Shown: piece by piece, positions 15,731 through 22,591 of the stretch | How positions within the stretch are numbered: position 1 is the first letter of the stretch | Layout of the letters: each line of letters starts with the position of its first letter | IMG/VR virus record: IMGVR_UViG_3300042988_001037 | Coordinates: 1 to 39,190 of that record | Reading direction: 5' to 3' (one strand) | Length of the DNA stretch: 39,190 nt | Origin: a virus | The notes under the pieces: model-generated | Told to the model about the DNA's origin: nothing | Seen by the model: the letters and a program-made list of their open reading frames with translations, nothing else | Databases searched by the model: none | Position numbers and translations under genes: made by a program

Positions 15731-15811
15731 TGTTCATCCTTTCTGCTTATTCGTCAAAGAGGTGCAGAAAGGCAACCCCTATGACGAATTTTATATTAAT
15801 TTTCATTAATA
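15731..15811 (-). promoter_or_regulatory. Structured leader between tail tube and chaperone genes
   Basis: Two structures on the minus strand: ATTAAT-GAAA-ATTAAT, then a stem ATTCGTCA/TGACGAAT around an AGGGGT/ACCTCT inner pairing. CCTTTCTGC inside that stem-loop is fully complementary to GCAGAAAGG, the downstream gene's ribosome binding region, so the two foldings are alternatives. Probably lowers or times chaperone translation. Confidence 0.55.
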
Positions 15812-15813
15812 TC

Positions 15814-16101
15814 TTATGAACCTAACACAACATCAATAGCTTGTGAAGTGGCAACAATACCAGTTTCATCCAACGCAACAACAATAATATCATTTCCTGC
15901 TACTGCTGAAATATTTGTATTTAATGTAAGTGCGTTATAGCCTGCACCAGATGAATGGAAAGTAGTAGTAGGAGTGATTCCAGTACCAACTTTTTGTTTC
16001 AGTGTCCATCCAGGCAAAAGACCAATAACGCTAGTTACTTTTGTATAAGCACTTGTCGTTCCAGCTCCAACTGTTATAGTAAGGGGTGCAAGTGCATTAG
16101 C
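15814..16101 (-). CDS. Tail tube C-terminal extension reached by +1 frameshift
   Basis: A 95-codon continuation in the +1 frame relative to the tail tube gene. It reads ANALAPLTITVGAGTTSAYTKV onwards to AIDVVLGS and looks like an Ig-like or BIG-type beta domain. It has no ribosome binding site at its start. The join is at CCC-AGC-TAA (16105-16097): after CCC, skipping one base continues as Ala-Asn-Ala. The full product would be 256 aa. Programmed frameshifting on proline codons in tail and capsid genes is known in Listeria phage PSA. Confidence 0.7.
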   Translation of the reverse strand, partial: ANALAPLTITVGAGTTSAYTKVTSVIGLLPGWTLKQKVGTGITPTTTFHSSGAGYNALTLNTNISAVAGNDIIVVALDETGIVATSQAIDVVLGS

Positions 16102-16585
16102 TGGGTGTAAATACTTTGGTACTTGTGTTAAAAGCACCAGCTGTTCTAGATCCCGAATAATATACGTCAAACTGTATCTGCATACCATCCGTTTCACCAC
16201 CGATAATAGTAGGTACTAACAGAGCGTTTTCTCTGTATGCAGAAACTACAGAACCATCGTTATCAAGCAAAACATCAACCACATAGGTTTCAAGTGCTGA
16301 GCCTGTTGACCTTGCGTTAACAGCTGCAAACATAGCATCAAATATAGGTTCGTCTTCTGTACAGAAGAATCTATCAACCGTATATTGTGGCTGATATCCT
16401 TTTACGGATGTAGAAGACTCTCCAAGGATATTTGCTATTGTTTCAACCTCTGGGTTTAGCTCAATGTTTAATGCTTCTAAATCCTGACCAATAATGGTAT
16501 ATTCAGATGTAACATTTTTAAATGATGCATCAATGTAATGTGCATAATATTTTCTTTCTATTCTATCGCCTGCAGAACGTGCCAT
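16097..16585 (-). CDS. Major tail (tube) protein, short form
   Basis: A 162-aa protein, MARSAGDRIERKYYAHYIDA, with IIGQDLEALNIELNPEVETIANILGESS and the typical tail tube end FDVYYSGSRTAGAFNTSTKVFTP. It polymerises as hexamer rings to form the tail tube. It stops at TAA three codons after TFTP-like residues, where related proteins continue as TFTPA or TFTPV, so the short form probably coexists with a frameshifted long form. Confidence 0.85.
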   Translation of the reverse strand: MARSAGDRIERKYYAHYIDASFKNVTSEYTIIGQDLEALNIELNPEVETIANILGESSTSVKGYQPQYTVDRFFCTEDEPIFDAMFAAVNARSTGSALETYVVDVLLDNDGSVVSAYRENALLVPTIIGGETDGMQIQFDVYYSGSRTAGAFNTSTKVFTPS

Positions 16586-16589
16586 TTTA

Positions 16590-17012
16590 TCATTCCTTTC
16601 TGTATGTCAATGTATAAATCTGTGTATATGTAAAAGTTCCACTTGCATTTGCTGATTCTAAAAAGGACGGACTAACAATGTCTATTTTTTCGATTATTCT
16701 ATCATCTGTAAGAGCAGGATAATCGGTTTCGGTAAGCCATTTCCCAAAGTCAGATAAATAATCAATCATTTTTATTCTGTCTTCGTCTGAAACAGGGATT
16801 CCACGATAGTTAATCGAAAAAGGAACTAAAGCACGAAAACCACCAAGGATATTTTTATCTAAATAAACAGCACCAGTGCGAGAAAAGAGTGCCTTTGATT
16901 CATCATCACTTGATAACGTTTCAAACTGTATTTCTTCATCATTTTCTTTTAATAGTAAATACAATGCTTTCATAACACTTTCTTGCTCTGATATTCCTAG
17001 TAACGTAGCCAT
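16590..17012 (-). CDS. Tail terminator / minor capsid protein 3-like
   Basis: A 140-aa protein, MATLLGISEQESVMKALYLL, with ALVPFSINYRGIPVSDEDRIKMIDYLSDFGKWL and a C-terminal strand pair FTYTQIYTLTYRKE. This matches the small gene just before the tail tube in Gp15-type phages (minor capsid PF12691-like, from memory), the expected place of the tail terminator. It follows the upstream gene without a gap. Confidence 0.65.
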   Translation of the reverse strand: MATLLGISEQESVMKALYLLLKENDEEIQFETLSSDDESKALFSRTGAVYLDKNILGGFRALVPFSINYRGIPVSDEDRIKMIDYLSDFGKWLTETDYPALTDDRIIEKIDIVSPSFLESANASGTFTYTQIYTLTYRKE

Positions 17013-17387
17013 TTAGTTTCCCCCTGCTATCTTTTTTGTATCATTAATCCATTTGTCTCCATGGTTCATTTTTGCTACCTCAAACCATCTGGCATAACCT
17101 ACTTGGTGATTAAAATCATCACCATAATACTGATAGGATGCATATGGTGTATTTTCGTCACCATACTGTATATATCCAGCACCATATATAGATTGTTCAA
17201 TTCCAGTCCCTCGCAAATTGCCTGTGTCAATTGGAACATATTTTTGTGTATCTTTTACCACTGTAGCATCTAGGTAGGCCTGTGCCTTGTCGATATTATC
17301 AACCCAATTGGTTAATTTAACATCGACAGACACAAATCTACTTTTATCTTTGTAATTTTTAACATACTGCCTTAATTTTATTTTCAT
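17013..17387 (-). CDS. Minor capsid protein (HK97 gp10-like / PF11114-like)
   Basis: A 124-aa protein from the ATG MKIKLRQYVKNYKDKSRF, chosen over an ATG five codons earlier because GGGAAGTG is better spaced. It contains VVKDTQKYVPIDTGNLRGTG, the hallmark P.DTG.L motif of gp10-like head-tail joining proteins, then YASYQYYGDDFNHQVGYARWFE and NHGDKW. It helps attach the tail to the head. Confidence 0.8.
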   Translation of the reverse strand: MKIKLRQYVKNYKDKSRFVSVDVKLTNWVDNIDKAQAYLDATVVKDTQKYVPIDTGNLRGTGIEQSIYGAGYIQYGDENTPYASYQYYGDDFNHQVGYARWFEVAKMNHGDKWINDTKKIAGGN

Positions 17388-17391
17388 GAAA

Positions 17392-17802
17392 TCACTTCCC
17401 ATATACTTCTAAGTGTGGCAGGAGTTTAAAAACGTCAACCTTTGTTACTTTAAATACATCATCATATGTTTTGTTCATGTGGGATAAAAAGCCACCTTGA
17501 TAATCAATATCATTTATTGTATCTAAATTATATTCACCCTCTAAGAAAAAATCTTTATCTGAAAATGTATAGTAGTTTGTTTTATCATATAACGAGTTGA
17601 ATTCTTTTGGCTTCTTGTATTCTTTTTCCGTAAATTGGTGTTTAACATGTAAAACACAAGAGTCAGCAGATTCATTACCAGTCTTTGCAACAACGCTACC
17701 TTTTGTTATTTGTAATTCAACATCATTTAATACTGTGACATGCCAGTATGTACCTTGCTCGGTTTTTGAGTAGTTGAAAAGTGTAACTGTATCAGTATAC
17801 AT
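17392..17802 (-). CDS. Head-tail joining protein, DUF6751-like
   Basis: A 136-aa protein, MYTDTVTLFNYSKTEQGTYW, with WHVTVLNDVELQITKGSVVAKTG and VTKVDVFKLLPHLEVYGK. The pattern YTDT.TLFN and ..VTKVD resembles the head closure or minor capsid 1 slot (DUF6751, recalled). Start overlaps the preceding gene's stop by one base. Confidence 0.65.
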   Translation of the reverse strand: MYTDTVTLFNYSKTEQGTYWHVTVLNDVELQITKGSVVAKTGNESADSCVLHVKHQFTEKEYKKPKEFNSLYDKTNYYTFSDKDFFLEGEYNLDTINDIDYQGGFLSHMNKTYDDVFKVTKVDVFKLLPHLEVYGK

Positions 17803-18221
17803 TAGACAATCCCCCTATACAAAAGAAGATTGTCTTCGCTATCGCAAAGATTTGATAAGTATTTTTTTGCTATCTGAAAAAGATTTTTATTTAATTGTCC
17901 TGTATCACTTGCCATAGAAACATATTTATTATCTGCATATGTAATACTTTCGCTTCCTGCTGATATGCTTTTTATGACTCCTGACTGTTGAAAAGAAGAG
18001 TTAAAACCATCAATTGATTGTAAAAGCTCTGCAATTTCACACGTACATAGGACAACTTGACTGACTGTATATTCATCAGTAGGGAAATAGTCAACCAAAC
18101 GTTTGAAAGTAAGATTGTCTATCTCTCTACTTGCTTTTATTATCCATCTAGGAAAATCAGATTCAGTGATGACATTGCCTAGATAATCTTTTTTATACTG
18201 CGTAAAAGTGGCATATGCCAT
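17802..18221 (-). CDS. Head-tail connector (adaptor) protein
   Basis: A 139-aa mostly helical protein, MAYATFTQYKKDYLGNVITE, with ASREIDNLTFKRL and QVVLCTCEIAELLQSI; these helices are typical of gp6/gp15-type connector proteins that ring the portal. First gene after the major capsid, the standard place. The leader ATGAGGTGATTTT is shared with the tape measure and tail tip genes. Confidence 0.75.
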   Translation of the reverse strand: MAYATFTQYKKDYLGNVITESDFPRWIIKASREIDNLTFKRLVDYFPTDEYTVSQVVLCTCEIAELLQSIDGFNSSFQQSGVIKSISAGSESITYADNKYVSMASDTGQLNKNLFQIAKKYLSNLCDSEDNLLLYRGIV

Positions 18222-18234
18222 AAAATCACCTCAT

Positions 18235-19584
18235 TTATCCTCTTGTTATAATACGACAGATTGGAATAGCTTTGTGTGGGAAATATTCTTTTGTAGGGCT
18301 TTCGTTACTGTTTGCAATCTCCCAGTTTGAACCAGTCGCAAGAGCTGCATTAGTAGGTGAACCGTTTCCACCGTTCCAACTAACTCCAAATGGTGCAAAA
18401 ATCTTTCTCTGACGAGTGTAAAGCGTAGTTTCTCCACCGTTTGTTGAAGGGTTTCTGTCCATTTCATAAGGCACTTTAACACCCATATCAGTGTACTCAA
18501 TAGCACCCTGTCCCAATACATATGTTGTATACTCATTGTATCCAACAACTGCAGCTGTGGAAGTAGCTATCGACCCTGCTATAGTACCGTTTGATGTCTG
18601 AGTAATTTCTATTGTAGGAATAGGTCCTGTTCCTGCTACCTTTTGTGTAAAAGTAACAGTTGTAGATGTTTTGTCAATTGTAAAGTCAGTTGTAAATGAC
18701 TGATTTGCTTCGAGTGCTAACTCCAAAGCAGTACATAATGTTGCAATTGTTTTTCCACCAGCTGGAACGGTGTAGGTAACAGTTTCTCCATTGTAAGATA
18801 TTGCAATTTCATCATTTTCAATAGAGTTTGCTGAAATAGTAAGAGTGTGAACTCCTGCAGTGTCTGCAACTTGATCAACTGGCATATTATCATCAATAAG
18901 AACAAGACGTCCGTTTAATGTTGCAAGCTCCATACTTCTTTCGATTCCTTTTGAATCTGTGTACTTGCAATAATCAACAAGATTCAAGTTTTCGAGAGTG
19001 GTAGATACTTGTGAGTGCATGATAGCAAGTGCAAATTTACCTTTATTATCTCCAAGTGCTTTCTGGATTGCATTGTTTAAAGTTGTTGCTCCAAATGTGT
19101 TGTTGACTGATTCATCAGTAATATCATAAGTATGACCGTTTACAAATTCCAAGTTCTTTGTTCCAGTCATGGAATAAATACCACTTAAAACAGCTAAAAG
19201 TGTAACCTGGTCAATATCGTCCCAGTACTCAGCAATCTCAGCAGCAGCAGGTTCAAAATCTTCTCCTGTAATGTCGCTTGAAAAGTCTTTTTCAACCCAA
19301 CCATAAGCACGTCCAGTTACTACACGTGTATGTGTGTATGTTTTTCTACTTGAAGAGTTAATATTCGTAGAACCGTTGTAGTTATCTGCTGTTCCTGTGA
19401 TTCTTGCCTTGATTGGTACAGTGATAATATCACCACCTGTTTGGTCTGGAGCAAGTGCAGCATACTGTGGCTTGTTAACGATTGCACCAGATTTGATTAA
19501 TTCATTTCTGTTAAGATTGTCAATTGCATCTACGTAGGTTGCGAAAACCTCGCCATTAAAGTTTTTTGCGTCGAATAATGCCAT
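18235..19584 (-). CDS. Major capsid protein with an insertion domain
   Basis: A 449-aa HK97-fold-type capsid protein. The N-terminus is MALFDAKNFNGEVFATYVDA with the strands DIITVPIKARITG; EIAEYWDDIDQVTLLAVLSGI begins the spine helix, and the C-terminus has IFAPFGVSWNGG and FPHKAIPICRIITRG. Residues ~244-347 (HTLTISANSIENDEIAISYNG; YTVPAGGKTIATLCTALELAL) look like a separate beta-rich domain inserted between LVLIDDNMPVD and YTTYVLGQGAIEYTD. Follows the scaffold gene. Confidence 0.88.
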   Translation of the reverse strand: MALFDAKNFNGEVFATYVDAIDNLNRNELIKSGAIVNKPQYAALAPDQTGGDIITVPIKARITGTADNYNGSTNINSSSRKTYTHTRVVTGRAYGWVEKDFSSDITGEDFEPAAAEIAEYWDDIDQVTLLAVLSGIYSMTGTKNLEFVNGHTYDITDESVNNTFGATTLNNAIQKALGDNKGKFALAIMHSQVSTTLENLNLVDYCKYTDSKGIERSMELATLNGRLVLIDDNMPVDQVADTAGVHTLTISANSIENDEIAISYNGETVTYTVPAGGKTIATLCTALELALEANQSFTTDFTIDKTSTTVTFTQKVAGTGPIPTIEITQTSNGTIAGSIATSTAAVVGYNEYTTYVLGQGAIEYTDMGVKVPYEMDRNPSTNGGETTLYTRQRKIFAPFGVSWNGGNGSPTNAALATGSNWEIANSNESPTKEYFPHKAIPICRIITRG

Positions 19585-19600
19585 GATGATTCATTCCTTT

Positions 19601-20227
19601 CTATTTTTGAATATAAGGAGTATGGTCAAAGTTTGGATTCTCATTTTTCATTTTCATGATTTGCGACATGGTCATTTTTGGCTTTGTTCCTTGCTGATTG
19701 CTTAAAGCTCCAACAATCTTAGCCTTGTTTGTTTCTAATGACTCTGTTTCTTCATCAATAAAAGCTGATTTATCCTTTTCTTTTATCGTTCCTATATATT
19801 CATCTAGTCCATAAATTTTATTTTCGTGTAGCTTTAATTCTGCGTTTCTTATTTCGTCAAGAACTGCTTTTTTTGCAAATTCAGATGAAAACTTATAATT
19901 TTCAACCTGTTTAGAAAGTGCGTCTTCAAAGTCTCTTTTATAGAGTTCTTTCTTGTAATTATCCTCTGTTTCAGATAATTTTAACTGGTACTGTTCAATT
20001 TCTTTTTTCATTGAATCAGCATCGATTCCATCAAACGTCTTTAATGTTGCATCTGCCGATTCATATTTTTCTTTGAAGCTGTCACGTTCTGACTCTAATT
20101 CGCCAGTTTTCTTTTGAAATTCAACGATAGTTTTGTAATTTTCAGAAATTGCTTTCTTAATTTCCTTTTTTTGTTCATCTGTAATATCGATGCCAAATTC
20201 GCTCAAAATAGCCATAAAATCTTTCAT
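19601..20227 (-). CDS. Capsid scaffolding protein, GP20 family
   Basis: A 208-aa protein: helical N-terminus with ITDEQKKEIKKAISENYKTI, coiled coil about 35-100 (ELESERDSFKEKYESADATL; DADSMKKEIEQYQLKLSETE), KRDFEDALSKQVENYKFSSE, and the C-terminal end KPKMTMSQIMKMKNENPNFD. These fit phage minor structural GP20 scaffolds. It guides capsid assembly and leaves the finished head. It is the first gene behind the late promoter at 20316-20344. Confidence 0.85.
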   Translation of the reverse strand: MKDFMAILSEFGIDITDEQKKEIKKAISENYKTIVEFQKKTGELESERDSFKEKYESADATLKTFDGIDADSMKKEIEQYQLKLSETEDNYKKELYKRDFEDALSKQVENYKFSSEFAKKAVLDEIRNAELKLHENKIYGLDEYIGTIKEKDKSAFIDEETESLETNKAKIVGALSNQQGTKPKMTMSQIMKMKNENPNFDHTPYIQK

Positions 20228-20315
20228 AATATAAAATCATCCTCTCTAACATTTTATTCAATTCTGTGTCCAGAATGGTGAGTAGGCTACTATTCAAATG
20301 ATAGTTCATACATAT

Positions 20316-20344
20316 ATTATACAGCGATAGAATAAATGCGTCAA
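20316..20344 (-). promoter_or_regulatory. Late promoter for head-tail-holin operon
   Basis: TTGACG (20344-20339), 17-nt spacer, TATAAT (20321-20316) on the minus strand. The leader of about 80 nt contains a small ACTAT/ATAGT hairpin before the scaffold start. Confidence 0.75.
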
Positions 20345-20393
20345 ATCGACTTTAGTTTTTGTTGGCATATTGAATAAAAATTATACATGTATA

Positions 20394-20422
20394 TTGACTT
20401 TTTTATTACTTTATGCTAACAT
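20394..20422 (+). promoter_or_regulatory. Plus-strand promoter 1 of the hub
   Basis: TTGACT (20394-20399), 17-nt spacer, TAACAT (20417-20422). The palindrome ATACATGTAT (20383-20392) lies just upstream. Divergent to the late promoter. Confidence 0.5.
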
Positions 20423-20428
20423 AAAGAT

Positions 20429-20551
20429 AGATTTTTTGTTATTCTCCTTTCTTTTGATAAAGCCACCTTTTCAGGTGGCAAGGATACTCCATATAATATA
20501 TAGTTTTACATACATCCCCAAAAAAGAGACCTGTAAAATGGTCTCTTTTTT
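20429..20551 (+). ncRNA. Candidate short RNA A
   Basis: A transcript from promoter 1 would run about 120 nt to the terminator at 20520-20551. It has a stable GCCACCT-TTTC-AGGTGGC hairpin (20462-20479) and an unpaired TGTTATTCTCCTTTC (20438-20452) complementary to the ribosome binding regions of the early genes starting at 4108 and 3684. Alternatively, that stretch is a relic ribosome binding site of a lost minus-strand gene. Confidence 0.4.
20520..20551. terminator. Bidirectional terminator
   Basis: AAAAAAGAGACC (20520-20531), loop, GGTCTCTTTTTT (20540-20551): a perfect 12-bp stem with T runs on both strands, so it can act in both directions. Confidence 0.85.
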
Positions 20552-20552
20552 A

Positions 20553-20581
20553 TTGACATAAATTGATATGATTGTTATAAT
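20553..20581 (+). promoter_or_regulatory. Plus-strand promoter 2 (full consensus)
   Basis: TTGACA (20553-20558), 17-nt spacer, TATAAT (20576-20581). A perfect match. It directly follows one terminator, and another comes about 110 nt later. Confidence 0.8.
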
Positions 20582-20587
20582 AAAGAA

Positions 20588-20698
20588 GCATATTTGATAA
20601 CCTGTATATTAGTAAAAAATTAGTTTGAATTAAGTTTCTACATGTCAGTTTTAAACTTTATCGAAAAATAAGACTTGCTTAAATGAGTCTTATTTTTT
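20588..20698 (+). ncRNA. Candidate short RNA B
   Basis: A consensus promoter (20553-20581) and a strong terminator hairpin (20666-20695 with T run) bracket ~110 nt with no gene; the only ATG frame is 9 codons. It may be a stand-alone regulatory RNA or an attenuated leader of the plus-strand operon. No known RNA family recognised. Confidence 0.55.
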
Positions 20699-20700
20699 TA
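20666..20700 (+). terminator. Rho-independent terminator
   Basis: AAATAAGACT (20666-20675), 10-nt loop, AGTCTTATTT (20686-20695), then TTTTT. The A-rich start means it may also work in the opposite direction. Confidence 0.8.
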
Positions 20701-20702
20701 TG

Positions 20703-20731
20703 TTGCTTTATACATGTATACATGTTAACAT
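20703..20731 (+). promoter_or_regulatory. Plus-strand promoter 3, gene island
   Basis: TTGCTT (20703-20708), 17-nt spacer, TAACAT (20726-20731). The spacer contains ATACATGTAT (20710-20719) followed by ACATGT touching the -10 box. Drives the 126-aa gene and those after it. Confidence 0.6.
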
Positions 20732-20754
20732 TAAATAAAAAAGGAGAAATTTAC

Positions 20755-21135
20755 ATGTTAATGATAACAACAAGAAGTACAGCGATTAGTACATATGAGG
20801 GAATAATCAAATTAGAAAAAGGAAAACTAGCAAGACTTTCAAGGACAGGAGACAAAGATTTTATAGAGTGCACAACAACAAATGGAAATGTAACAAAAAC
20901 AAGAAAATACCAGTTGATTTCACAGGTTGATAACATAGCATTTTCAAAGCAATTTGATTCTTTCAATGCTGTTGCACAAAGGAAATTAGAAACATATGGA
21001 AGCCAGGTTATAAAAAAAGGTCAAATGGTAGAATTAAATGTAGATGGTAAAAACTTTAAAAGTATTTTCAAAGATTTTTCTATGACAGAGGTTAACTATA
21101 TCTTTGATTCGATACCAACAAAAATAAATATTTAA
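20755..21135 (+). CDS. Hypothetical 126-aa protein (first of plus-strand island)
   Basis: Starts at ATG 20755 (MLMITTRSTAISTYEGIIKL) behind AAAGGAG. The rest is mixed alpha/beta and basic, with SRTGDKDFIECTTTNGNVTKTRKYQ and a helix QFDSFNAVAQRKLETYGSQV. No TM segment or metal site. Family not recognised. Orientation and flanking terminators mark it as moron-like cargo. Confidence 0.7.
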   Translation: MLMITTRSTAISTYEGIIKLEKGKLARLSRTGDKDFIECTTTNGNVTKTRKYQLISQVDNIAFSKQFDSFNAVAQRKLETYGSQVIKKGQMVELNVDGKNFKSIFKDFSMTEVNYIFDSIPTKINI

Positions 21136-21146
21136 AGGAGAATATT

Positions 21147-21494
21147 ATGAACGCAAAAGAAGCAAAAGAAATATATGAAAAAGCTTTAAATGATAGAAAA
21201 GAAAGATTTGAAAATGATGTAAATATTCAATCACAGATTGCGATGCATCATGAAATGATAATGGCTAAAGTGAAAGAAAATGTAAGCAACTGCATTGACG
21301 ATTCTTACATAACAATAACTATAAATTCTATGGATGTTGCAGAAGAAAAATACATGATAGAATCAATTAAATCTTCCATAGAAGATTATGGATTTGAAGT
21401 AAATATATTTAGACAATCACAAGAAAAAGTAATGGATATGCTATGTAAATTTAATCTTACGAGCAACATAATAATAAGAGTATACTTATTTTAA
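21147..21494 (+). CDS. Hypothetical 115-aa protein
   Basis: MNAKEAKEIYEKALNDRKER: a helical N-terminal half, then ITITINSMDVAEEKYMIESI and YGFEVNIF strands, an alpha-beta layout. AAAGGAG precedes the ATG; 12 nt after the preceding stop. Unknown. Confidence 0.7.
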   Translation: MNAKEAKEIYEKALNDRKERFENDVNIQSQIAMHHEMIMAKVKENVSNCIDDSYITITINSMDVAEEKYMIESIKSSIEDYGFEVNIFRQSQEKVMDMLCKFNLTSNIIIRVYLF

Positions 21495-21581
21495 AACAGG
21501 AGTGATAACTAAAGTTAACAAAAGAATTGATACTGACAGTTTTAGTAAACATTCTGATAAAAATAATGAAGAGGTGATAAC

Positions 21582-21860
21582 ATGAATTTATTTAAAAAGA
21601 AAAAAATAATATGTAAAGACTTATCTACTGTGACCTATGAAGCAATTATTGCTTGCAGACTTGAAGAAATATTACATCATGTTCAGATTGCAAAGGATAA
21701 CGGTAAAAATTACTGCACTGCTGTAATAGGAATAACAGGTAGCCACACGTCAAAAGTCCTGGATAGACTAGAATGCGATTTAAGAGAAATAATGAAAGAT
21801 TGCTATTATCATTACAACAAAGAAAAATTCACAGCACACTTTTTTCTTGAATGGGAATAA
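21582..21860 (+). CDS. Hypothetical 92-aa protein
   Basis: MNLFKKKKIICKDLSTVTYE, with AIIACRLEEILHHVQIAKDNG and a C-terminal YNKEKFTAHFFLEWE strand. GAAGAGGTG precedes the ATG. It resembles the 115-aa neighbour in overall alpha-beta layout, but I cannot show homology by eye. Unknown. Confidence 0.65.
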   Translation: MNLFKKKKIICKDLSTVTYEAIIACRLEEILHHVQIAKDNGKNYCTAVIGITGSHTSKVLDRLECDLREIMKDCYYHYNKEKFTAHFFLEWE

Positions 21861-21976
21861 AAATAGATCCATATTTCATTATTACATTTTCTATCGCTTA
21901 CATACTATCCAAGCACATTACCACTTTTATACTAAACACATTAACAAGGTTATTATTCAGGATTATGAGGTACTAA

Positions 21977-22108
21977 ATGGATAAATACTTGAATTTTCTA
22001 AACTGCTTTCTAAACTGCATTATATCAATTTTTATTGTGGAGTTTATAAAGCAAAAAATAACACAAGTAAAGGAATATTTACATGATAAAGCTAATAAGA
22101 CACATTAG
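21977..22108 (+). CDS. Small single-TM protein, 43 aa
   Basis: MDKYLNFLNCFLNCIISIFI followed by VEFIKQKITQVKEYLHDKAN: one hydrophobic segment (about residues 5-22) and a basic amphipathic tail. GAGG lies 6 nt before the ATG. It overlaps the HNH gene start by 26 nt. Unknown; could be a toxin-like or superinfection peptide. Confidence 0.55.
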   Translation: MDKYLNFLNCFLNCIISIFIVEFIKQKITQVKEYLHDKANKTH

Positions 22109-22520
22109 GACTCATTTGTATTGCGATTATTATCTAAATACTTTATATCATTTCCCAAAATGGTATCCAGAATGGTTAAGAGAAAAATTGATAATAAGAA
22201 ATAATTTAGATGACGATGATGTAAAAAGAGAAGTAAGAAGATTATATTACAATTATTTTTTAAATACTCCATATTGGCACACCATATCAAATTATATGAA
22301 AAGAAAAGCAAAATACAAGTGTAAAAAATGTGGTAAAAAGAAAAATAAAACAACAAGAAATGAATTGAATGTGCACCATTTAGACTATGAATTACATGGA
22401 TATGAACATTTAAAGCTTATGCAGAAAACAGATTTGATAGTGGTTTGTAGCACATGTCACAAAAAGCTCCATAATTTGCCTACAAACAAAGAAACTCATT
22501 GCAAATCTTCAAAAAAGTGA
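22083..22520 (+). CDS. HNH homing-type endonuclease
   Basis: A 145-aa protein with the HNH nuclease fold in the C-terminal half: CKKCG (80-84), LNVHHLDY (HH 98-99), and VCSTCHKKLH (C122, C125, H130). Zinc-binding Cys pairs and the catalytic His are present. The basic helical N-terminal 75 residues may bind DNA. AAAGGAATATTT precedes the ATG. Here it ends a plus-strand island rather than flanking the terminase, so it may act as a free-standing mobile endonuclease or a packaging nicking enzyme. Confidence 0.85.
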   Translation: MIKLIRHIRTHLYCDYYLNTLYHFPKWYPEWLREKLIIRNNLDDDDVKREVRRLYYNYFLNTPYWHTISNYMKRKAKYKCKKCGKKKNKTTRNELNVHHLDYELHGYEHLKLMQKTDLIVVCSTCHKKLHNLPTNKETHCKSSKK

Positions 22521-22551
22521 TATAATATAAGTAATCCCAACTATGTCAGTC

Positions 22552-22589
22552 AAAAAAAAAGAACCCATTAATCACAGGGTTCTTTTTTT
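22552..22589. terminator. Bidirectional terminator between converging operons
   Basis: A run of A, GAACCC (22561-22566), loop, GGGTTC (22577-22582), run of T. It separates the plus-strand island from the minus-strand glycanase gene. Confidence 0.9.
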
Positions 22590-22591
22590 AT

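Noticed and set aside
20429-20480. Riboswitch or T-box in the 20.4 kb leader
   Set aside because: Only a simple GCCACCT/AGGTGGC hairpin is present; no conserved aptamer core recognised.
21502-21585. GTG-started 27-codon frame between two plus-strand genes
   Set aside because: The AGGA directly touches the GTG with no spacing, so initiation is unlikely.
22503-22528. TTGCAA-N16-TATAAT on the plus strand at the end of the HNH gene
   Set aside because: Any transcript would end in the terminator about 25 nt later; likely chance in AT-rich DNA.
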